A stretch of 64,000 bases of DNA from Humulus lupulus. Taxonomy: Eukaryota; Streptophyta; Magnoliopsida; Rosales; Cannabaceae. The stretch lies in NCBI RefSeq assembly GCF_963169125.1, contig NC_084795.1, positions 134,457,701 through 134,521,700 of the forward strand, given 5' to 3'. Position 1 is the first letter of the stretch. Every line of letters starts with the position of its first letter. Shown piece by piece: positions 56,321 through 64,000 of this stretch. A program made the position numbers and the translations under genes. The notes beneath the pieces were generated by a model. It had not been told where the DNA came from and did not search any database. It was given only the letters and a program-made list of their open reading frames with translations.

Positions 56321-57789
56321 AAAAAGAGTAGTTGCATTGAAACCAAAGCGAAGAAGAAATGATGAAGACGATTGAATAAAGAAAAGATTAGTTTAGAAAT
56401 TTATTTTGTTTAGTTTAAAACAATTTAAATTTTTTGTCATTTGGAAATAGTTGATTTTCATTATGAAAGAAATTAATAAGTTCTTTCTTTAAATTAGTTC
56501 TAGAATTATTTCTAGAAATTATGTTTTTAGATTCTTTTATTTGACAAGTGAACAAGTTTAATATTTCTTTTGAATAATAAATTCAGTTGTTATTTTTTGA
56601 AATATATTTGTTTCACCTATTTCATCAAGGAGCACAAATGATAATTATGAATTATTCATTATAGTTCAAATCATATATTTAATAAGACATCTTATTCCAT
56701 CCACGATTAAGTGAAACATATATGTGAATTATTTTTTAGATTGTCTTGTAATTAATTAGACACATAAAAAAAATAAAAGACAGTCTTTTATTGGAACCAT
56801 TCATTGGTTCTCTCCCTGTTTATATAGTCTGTTATTTAAAGTTAACCAAAAGATCTTTCTCTTATAAAGGCTCAAAAATCACATAATCATTTAGTTAATA
56901 CATAGAGATGTATGTTGAACTGCTTAATGTTCAAAAGAAATAATAAATAGTAAGTCAATATTGATTGACATTTATTTAAGATATGTTTAACTTTGATTAA
57001 ATGCAAAGAAAATTTGTATAAATTTTCATGCAACATTCAAAGTAAAGTCACTTAAAGACTTTTTTGATCTAATCTAAAGGAAGTCTAAAACTCGAATTTG
57101 GAATTCAAGTAATTTGCATGTGAACATGGAATTCAAACCCAACTCACATACAACTAGAATGCTAAGCAAAATTAGTATTTTGGAAATGGAATATAATCAT
57201 ATTAGATAAGATTAAATAGATAATGAGTGATCATTATCGTCTTTATTATTTCTATAATTGTAACACTTGTTATACTCTGTACATGTTTGCTTGTACAACA
57301 TCAAAGACTTAGAAGTTAGGATTCACAAGTACTTATGTGAATAAATTAAAAATTTCCCATGAAGTCATGTAGTGAAATAGTTTAATAATCATAAAAGATT
57401 ACAAAAGAGTTTTTATCTCTTCAATGCTACTTTAATGAAGCATGATTATTATAATCACTATATTTTCTAGTTAAGTTGTGCTAGAAATAATGACTGTAAG
57501 TCAAATAAGCAAGTTACTGATAATTAACAATGATAAAACCAAAGAATATCACAAATTCTATAAAGCATTATTGTAGTGGGAGCATTAGTTAGTAACTACT
57601 CCATTACAAATGTAAAGATAGTTAAATTGTGTTACACAATTTAACTATATTTCATTCACATATTAGTATGAAATGAAAAAGTTTTTACAGAAAACAATGG
57701 TTGAAACACCATGAATTTAGAAATGGAATTTGGAATTCTACGACATCTGGGTTCTTGAACATCCAATTAAAGTGCATTGAACTTCAGCT
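56321..57789. other. Decayed copia interior, no domain recognised
   Basis: About 1.5 kb of AT-rich DNA in the place where protease and integrase of a copia element would lie. I see no reliable motif in any frame. Confidence 0.5.
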
Positions 57790-58600
57790 TGAAACAGGAT
57801 ATTCAAGATGAAGAGGAGAACAAAGGAAAGTACAGACTTTTCAAAGTTAGGTTAATAGCCCAAGGCTATGAACAGAAAGAAGAATTTATTACTCGAATAA
57901 ATATCTAACTTAAATCTATTTACATACTCTTATCCATTGCTTTATGCATGGATTATGAGATTAATTTAAATGGATGTCTATGTAGTCTTTACTGAATGGT
58001 TGACATGAAAAAATCATTTAAAGATCTAGACCAGAAAGATTCTGTTGTGATTCTTATTCTTAATATTAACAACATTGTAATCCTTGGGAATGATGTAGAA
58101 AAATCGTCAATAGAAAAGTAATGGTTAGCTAAACATTTCTAAATATTAGATTTAGAAAAGCCAAGAATGTTCTATACATTCAACTCTATAGAGATTGAAA
58201 GAACAATCCCTAGGCACTGTCTCAAGCAATTTATATAGATAAGAATCTTAAATGTTTTAGTTTACAAAAATCCAAGAAAGGCTTTTTGCCTTCCTGGTTA
58301 AGAGGATGTATTATCTAAATAATAATGTTCATTTATTCTTTTATAAGAAAAGGAGGATATGAGACAGTTATTCCTACAGCTCAGTGATAAACTGTTTAAT
58401 GTATCGAATGTTATATTTTCGAATTGACATGTGTTAAATGGTGGGAATAATCAGCAGTTGTCAATCCAATGATGGATTGAGTCATTGAATAATTATAAGG
58501 ACTTAATTTTGAGTATCTTGAATATAATGAAGATTCTATGTTTGTGCATTTAGGCAGTGACCTAAAATCTCAAAGGATGAACTAATTTTAAATCTTCAAA
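57790..58600 (+). pseudogene. Copia reverse transcriptase remnant (H)
   Basis: Pieces in shifting frames: ENKGKYRLFKVRLIAQGYEQ (family K-x-R-L-V-A-K-G-Y-x-Q), LLSIALCMDYEINLNGCL, ILILNINNIVILGNDVEKSS (where the YVDD box should be, now INNI), and near 58505-58560 EYLEYNEDSMFVHLGSDLKS. The catalytic aspartates are lost. More decayed than G. Confidence 0.7.
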
Positions 58601-58689
58601 GATTGATATCAGAATCAGCTTCCATAACTGTTGAGAAGACACATTAATCTGGAAATGTATTAGACATTTCAGATTTGTATGTTTCACCA

Positions 58690-59045
58690 CAAAAGCTTAA
58701 ATATAACGGCTATAAGCAGTTAAATAGACTAATTGATTTAGTTGAGTTCTTTGTCATTCTGGAAAGGGTTTCAGATTAGAATAAACAACTAGAATCTCAT
58801 TGCGAAAGCAATGGAGATACAACTATTCTAGAAGAAATAGGAATCATGAGAGGGTAAAGCACATGAAATGAAGTATCATTTAATTCAAGACAATTTGACA
58901 TAATTGATGTAATGATCTTGAAGATAACTTTAAAACAGTTTCTTACAAAACTATTACAAATACTTTGTTAGACAAATTCGATCAGGGGAATGCAATGGAC
59001 ATATTGAAAGAGAAGCTTCAATTTGCTTTAGGGAAAGTTGGAGAT
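58690..59045 (+). pseudogene. Copia RNase H remnant and polypurine stretch (H)
   Basis: Degraded segments resembling the C-terminal part of copia RNase H, including an E-I-G-I-M-R-G-(K)-H-M and K-Y-H-L-I-Q-D stretch near 58840-58900. It is followed by the purine-rich GGGAAAGTTGGAGATTTTGG, which precedes the LTR start in this family. Confidence 0.5.
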
Positions 59046-59165
59046 TTTGGGGAATAGTGCCATTAAAGCAATTATAGTTGACAAATATTTTAAATAAAAT
59101 AAATAATTGAATTGAATTATTATATATAGACTATGTCCGATATTATTTTGATAATATTAAGTAAA
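59046..59165 (+). repeat. Start of a copia 3' LTR (H), cut by element B
   Basis: 120 bp resembling the first 110-120 bases of 37103-39301: GTGCC, AAAGCA, AATAAATAATTGAATTG and GATAATATTAAGTAAAT. Interrupted at 59165 by the LTR of B. The bases GTAAA (59161-59165) are the predicted target duplication of B. Confidence 0.65.
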
Positions 59166-61499
59166 TGTAACGCCCTGGTTACCCCAGAACAGTTACGGTG
59201 AACCGGAAATTTGACTCGCTACCTGAGTCCTTTGGTTAAAAACGTGCTTCTAAGTGTTATTAACAGGCTAAGGTGGAAAACCAATAATAAGGAAAGGACA
59301 TATTTTATTAAATACATAAAATTGTTCATGGGCCAAAAAAAGCATTTACAAGTTATTTACAACTCAAAATGGTCATTACTGTTTCAAATTTACAAACCCG
59401 CCGACCAAAGCAGCAAAATAGGGTAAACCCCCCAATTCCTCTGAGAACTCCTTGGCTGTGGTGGTCAAGCGGCCGCCTATGTACACATCACCACCTAAGC
59501 TCTCCACTTAAGGCTGGGTGAGCTTTTCTTTCCCTTTACCTGCACCACATAGCACCCATGAGCCAAGGCCCAGCAAGAAAACACAATATTGCATATAAAC
59601 ATTATCAACTGATTATCATTATAATCACACAGAGCTTATAGCTCTTAAACAGAAGAGTGAATATCACTTGAGGTTCTAGTAAACCATAATGAGTGACTAA
59701 CAAGCAAGTCACTAATTTAAACAGATGAGTGACTGCTGGGTAAGTCACTAGCCTTAACAGATGAGTAACTGTTGGGTAAGTCACTAGCCTTAACAGATGA
59801 GTGACTGCTGGGTAAGTGACTACTGGGTAAGTCACTAGCTTAAACAGATGAGAGACTGGTGGGTAAGTCTCTAACTTAACAGATGAGTGACTGATGGGTA
59901 AGTCACACAAGCATTTTTAGTTTTCATCGAACTTGAGGTCAGTCTGGCATTAACTCTCTTCTGAGTCATTTAATGCAGATGTCGATTAGATCTAATATTT
60001 ATTGGCTTGCGTTGAATACGCTAAGGCCACCTTGACTTATAATTCTGCACTGTGTGACCAGTGCCCAGTTCCACTGCCGAACTTGACTAATAAGTCTCAG
60101 CTTCATAGTTGATACTGACGCCTTTGCCAAATCAGACTAATTAGTCAGTACCATGCATAAGTGAGCATCATTTTCTAAGCACTCAATAATCAATTCATGT
60201 CCACATTTACACAATCAACATGCCTCAAGAATAACCATGCATGTCACATATAGGGTGCAGTTTTCTTACCTCTGATTCGAGCAAGAATGAATAAAAGAAT
60301 GACCCTTGAGAATGATATGAATTTTAGCTCTTTAGCGGTCACCTAGTCATAACCAAATATGGGACACCATCAATGAAATGAACATCAAAGGTTCCCAAAC
60401 AAATATCTAGCCTCCGGGACATCAATCCCCACTAATCTGGGTAGTAGGAACGATCCCGAGGCCTAAAACCATGTTCCCGGGGCCAAAACACTCAAACGGG
60501 CTCAACCCTGCTCAAGGGATGCGGCCCCAACACCTTGGGCCACGGCCCCCAGCCACTCCAGGAGCAAGGGCCGTGGCGCCCAGCAAAGGAAAAATTGCTC
60601 CACCTGCTTCTTCGAGCTAGGGTCGCAGCCCCCAACCCAGAGCCATCCCCAAACACATTTTCCTTCATCCCAAACCTCCCAAAAACATACCTAAACACTT
60701 CCAAATCATCAAATCAAAGTTCCCATGCTTCCCAATGATCCAAAACCATCAAATCCCAAGGCTCAAACGAACCAAAAACTCAATGGTTCACAAAATCCAA
60801 TTCTAAGCTTAGAAACTCTAAAACTCAAAAATTAAAACTTAGATTACCTTTGATTGGGTTGTTTCTCGTCAAATCCTTTGGTCAAGAAGCTTCTAATCTT
60901 TCCTAGGATCGCTATGCCTCGATCCTCACTTGATTCCGACTCCTAGAACTCGAGATATCTTCGAAAATGCTTCGAATGGTAAAAATGAACTAATGGGAAA
61001 GAACGAGAGGTTTTCTAACGTACGTTCTATTTGACAAGCTACTTCAAGCTTAAGTAACCTCAAATAAAACCTAGTGCTCGGGGTCCCGAAAACACCCCCG
61101 GGGACATTATAGTCAAAACTTCCAGAATTTCCTCCTAATCTCAATCACTCCCAATTTATCATCAAATAACATTCTCATAACTCAATATCCCAATAAAAGA
61201 CCTCCATTATGACAAATCCACTAATCCATAATATAAGATCGTCTCTTGCCGAATAGCTCGAATATATCTCCATAATAATGGAATCTCATTCATAAATCAC
61301 AATATGCACCCAAATTCACGAATATGCCCTTAACAGGCCAAATTATCAAAACATCATAATATTCAAATGTGGACCCACATGCATGCGTATAACATCATAT
61401 TATAATATAATTCACATAAACATGCATATTAAACAGTTATGGCCCTCCCGGCCTACTAATCCAGCCATTAAACCGCATTAGGGATTTCGGGGCATTACA
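59166..61499 (-). repeat. 3' LTR of B
   Basis: 2,334 bp from TGTAACGCCCTGGTTACCCC to CGGGGCATTACA. It is homologous to C (same strand) and D (opposite strand). It holds a 36-bp tandem repeat (59720-59910) and a GC-rich block with GCGGCCCC/GGGCCACGGCCCC near 60520-60640. Open frames at 59605-59910, 60492-60738 and 60926-61144 are inside the LTR. Confidence 0.93.
59720..59910 (+). repeat. 36-bp tandem repeat in the LTR of B
   Basis: AACAGATGAGTGACTGCTGG starts near 59720, 59756, 59792, 59843 and 59878. The spacing is 36 bp except one of 51 bp, where an extra GTGACTACTGGGTAA is inserted. Each unit contains the inverted pair GTGACT...AGTCAC. Confidence 0.93.
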
Positions 61500-61513
61500 A
61501 CTGTCCCCTCCTT
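61500..61513 (-). other. Polypurine tract of B
   Basis: Minus strand AAGGAGGGGACAGT directly before the 3' LTR. Confidence 0.85.
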
Positions 61514-61535
61514 ACAGAAATTTCGTCCTCAAAAT

Positions 61536-61895
61536 TTACCTGAACAACTCGGGATACTGATCCTGCATATATGACTCCAGCTCCCAGGTCGCTTCCTTGA
61601 CCTTGCTGTTCATCCATAATACCTTAACTAAAGGTATCGTCTTATTCCTGAGGACCTTGTCCTTTCTGTCAAGTATCTGAACTGGTTGCTCCTCAAAAGA
61701 GAGATCTGGCTCAAGCTCCAGATCTTCATAACTCAAAATATGATTCACATCAGATACATACCTCCGAAGAGTTGAAACATGGAATACATTATGCATGGCT
61801 GACAACGCCGGTGGCAAAGCCAGCCTGTAAGCCACCTGACCAATCCTCTCCAGGATCTCAAATGGACCTACAAATCTAGGGCTCAGCTTGCCCTT
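61536..61895 (-). pseudogene. Integrase C-terminus and chromodomain of B
   Basis: Minus strand, 99 codons open (61536-61835). Integrase end [20 protein letters not shown], then the chromodomain with [20 protein letters not shown] and the terminal QDQYPELFR. This CR-type chromodomain is associated with heterochromatin targeting in chromoviruses. It stays in the integrase frame; a TAG at 61896-61898 (FG-stop-KGKL) is what separates it from the core. Confidence 0.9.
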
Positions 61896-61898
61896 CTA

Positions 61899-63098
61899 CC
61901 CAAACCTTCTCACCCCTTTCAATGGTGAGATTCTAAGGAAGACATAGTCTCCCACTTGGAACTCCACGTTCCTGCTCTTGGGATCTGCATAGCTCTTCCG
62001 TCTACTCTGAGAAGCGACCATCCAAGCTCTAATCTTCTCAATGGCCTCACTAGTCCTTTGAACTACCTCAAGACCCAAGTATCTCCTTTCACCTTTCTCA
62101 TCCCAATGAATGGGAGATCTGCATTTCCTACCATACAACATCTCATAAGGTGCAACTCCAATGGTAGACTGATAACTATTGTTGTAGGAGAACTCTATCA
62201 AAGGTAGATACTTACTCCAAGATCCACCAAAGTCCAGTACACATGCCCACAACATGTATTCCAATATTTGGATCATCCTCTCAGATTGCCCATCTGTCTG
62301 AGGATGATAAGTAGTACTGAACTTCAACTGTGTCCCCATGGCCTTCTGCAAACTTCCCCAGAACTTGGAAGTAAAAGTAAGGTCCCGATCTGACACGATC
62401 GACCTAGGCGCTCCATGGAGGCGCATGATCTCTCTCACATAGAGATCTGCATAGTGATCAACTGTATAAGTAGTCCTCACTGGCAAGAAGTGAGCTGACT
62501 TGGTATAGCAATCCACTATCACCCATATAGAATCATGTTGACCAACAGTCCTGAGTAAGCCCACCACGAAATCCATCGTGATGTCTTCCCACTTCCACTC
62601 TGGGATATCCAAAGGCTGCAATAACCCTGCCGGCCTCTGATGCTCAGCCTTGACCTGCTGACATGTCAAGCACTTAGCCACATACTCTACTACATCTCTC
62701 TTCATCCTCAGCCACCAATACAACGATCTCACATCCTGATACATCTTCATGGTGCCTGGATGTAAAGAGTAAGGTGTAGTAGGAGATTCATCCAGAATCT
62801 CTCGCCTCAAAATAGTTTCCAACGGAACACATATCCCTCCTTTGTATCTCAATAAGCCTAACTCAGACATTGTATAATCTCTGGATGCTCCAGCCAGATC
62901 ATCCTCTCTGGTCTCGATCAGCTGTGGATCACTCAACTGAACCTCCTTGATTCTCTCCAACAGCGTAGACTGTAGCATAATATTACTTAACTGGCCCACT
63001 AGCAACTCTATACCATCTCTGGTCATATCATCTGCTAACTCCTTGGCTATCAGCCTCATACCATGAATCTGTCTCGGACCCTTTCGGCTTAAAACATC
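61899..63098 (-). pseudogene. Integrase of B
   Basis: A 387-codon open stretch (61896-63059), the longest in the window. Zinc-binding region: YSLHPGTMKMYQDVRSLYWW and CLTCQQVKAEHQRPAGLLQ. Core: DITMDFVVGLLRTVGQHDS (D), SIVSDRDLTFTSKFWGSLQK (D) and HPQTDGQSERMIQILEYML (E), then SYNNSYQSTIGVAPYEMLYG and NVEFQVGDYVFLRISPLKGV. All catalytic residues are present. The upstream link to RNase H is broken by a one-base deletion near 63090-63100 (ANV then VDVLSRKG in another frame). Confidence 0.93.
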
Positions 63099-63100
63099 AA

Positions 63101-63487
63101 CTACACGTTGGCCTTTCCTGGATGATACAGAATCTCACAATCATAATCTTTTACTAACTCCAAGCAACGCCTTTGTCTCATATTTAAAGCATTCTGAGTG
63201 AAGAAGTATTTCAGGCTCTTGTGGTCTGTATAGATCTCACACTTCTCTCCATAAAGATAATGCCTCCATATCTTTAAAGCAAAGACCACTGCCGCCAACT
63301 CTAAATCATGAGTGGGATATCTCTTCTCATACTCCTTCAACTGACGAGAAGCATAAGCAATTACCTTCTCTGACTGCATCAACACACAGCCCAAACCCTG
63401 ATGAGAAGCATCACAATAAATCACAAACTTCTCCTGATCTGTCGAAAGACTCAGAATTGGAGTTGTAATCAATCTCTGCTTCATTTC
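63101..63487 (-). pseudogene. RNase H of B
   Basis: 127 codons open. [20 protein letters not shown] (first D), [40 protein letters not shown] (E) and [20 protein letters not shown] (D), ending at GKANV. Complete by family standard. Just upstream a TAG at 63485-63487 replaces Q in NNF-stop-EMKQRL. Confidence 0.92.
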
Positions 63488-64000
63488 CTAGAAGTTGTTC
63501 TCACATTTATCTAACCACACAAATTTCTTACTCTTGCATGTCAGCTCAGTCAATGCAGTAGCAATCTTTGAGAACCCTTCCACTAAACACCTATAATAAC
63601 CTGCCAATCCAAGGAAACTTCTAGCCTCAGAAGCATTCTTTGGCCTTGGCCAATCTCTGACCACTTCAATCTTTGTTGGATCTACCTTAATCCCCTCCTT
63701 ACTGACAATGTACCCAAGAAAGGATACCTAAGATAACCAGAACTTACATTTCTTGAATTTAGCAAACAGTCTGTGTTCCCTCAATCTTTGTAGAACCAAC
63801 CTCAGATGTTGCTCATGCTCTGACTCAGACTGAGAATATACCAGAATATCATCGATGAAGATGATCACAAACTGGTCCAGATAACCCTTGAACACTCGGT
63901 TCATCAGATCCATAAAAGCAACAGGGGCATTAGTCAATCCAAATGACATAACTAAGAACTCATAATGCCCATACCTGGTGCAAAAAGCAGTCTTCGGTAT
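63488..64000 (-). pseudogene. Reverse transcriptase of B, partial at the window edge
   Basis: 63728-63949 reads [20 protein letters not shown], the catalytic F-I-D-D (63848-63859) in [14 protein letters not shown], and [18 protein letters not shown] at 63728-63730 stands where the family has Q (N-Q-V-S-F-L-G). The thumb follows to 63488 ([40 protein letters not shown]). The N-terminal half lies outside the window. Confidence 0.9.

Larger units (their letters stand above)
59166..64000 (-). mobile_element. B: Tekay-type chromovirus, 3' half, running off the right edge
   Basis: 3' LTR (59166-61499), polypurine tract and minus-strand chromodomain, integrase, RNase H and RT up to the window edge. 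Gag, PBS and 5' LTR would lie beyond 64000. It is the best preserved coding copy here: in about 2.5 kb I count one frameshift and about three stops. Confidence 0.93.

Overview
The window is nuclear, repeat-rich DNA from a flowering plant, most likely a eudicot. It is built almost entirely from LTR retrotransposons inserted into one another, with a few DNA-transposon remnants. I found no convincing host gene, rRNA, tRNA or CRISPR array. The plant assignment rests on the families present: Ty3/gypsy chromovirus elements of Tekay type with a C-terminal chromodomain and 2-2.6 kb LTRs, Ty3/gypsy Tat-type elements with a second RNase H and an antisense extra ORF, Ty1/copia pol, a RICESLEEPER-like hAT transposase remnant and a PIF/Harbinger-type MITE with a TTA duplication. 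The letter names below are mine.

Left part. Bases 9-790 hold a decayed hAT transposase. Bases 830-4181 (E1) are the 3' end of a Tat-type element: antisense ORF remnant, polypurine tract and 3' LTR. An AT-rich stretch follows, with a possible hAT MITE (4866-5191) and a 5'-truncated Tekay-type solo LTR (7935-9589).

Middle part. Element E (10171 to about 31735, + strand) is an old Tat-type element with 5' LTR, PBS, gag, protease, RT, two RNase H domains, integrase and the antisense ORF. It has lost its 3' LTR. A complete Tekay-type element A (13769-22630, - strand, target duplication GAGAC, LTRs about 2% different by eye) sits in its protease region, and solo LTR C (23509-25935, duplication ATGAC) sits in its RT. 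E abuts a truncated copia element G (- strand), which is followed by copia-like non-coding DNA carrying a 1,020-bp MITE (35366-36385).

Right part. Copia-type LTR sequence in + orientation (37103-39301) and - orientation (about 39481-41592 plus 55785-55956) brackets Tat-type element F (41593-55784, - strand, duplication GATCT, LTRs about 7% different by eye). F carries solo LTR D (45837-48447, duplication ATGAC). Right of F lie degraded copia gag/RT/RNase H (55957-59045) and a 3' LTR start, interrupted by the 3' LTR of Tekay-type element B. The coding region of B runs off the right edge.

Working together. Each autonomous element once encoded Gag, protease, RT, RNase H and integrase for its own copying. 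The most unusual feature is the antisense gene downstream of pol in all three Tat-type elements. In F it resolves into four coding exons whose phases all agree, and E, E1 and F share a phase-0 intron just before a coiled-coil exon. Many stops in these elements are TAG where CAG is expected, or TGA where CGA is expected, the pattern left by deamination of methylated cytosine.
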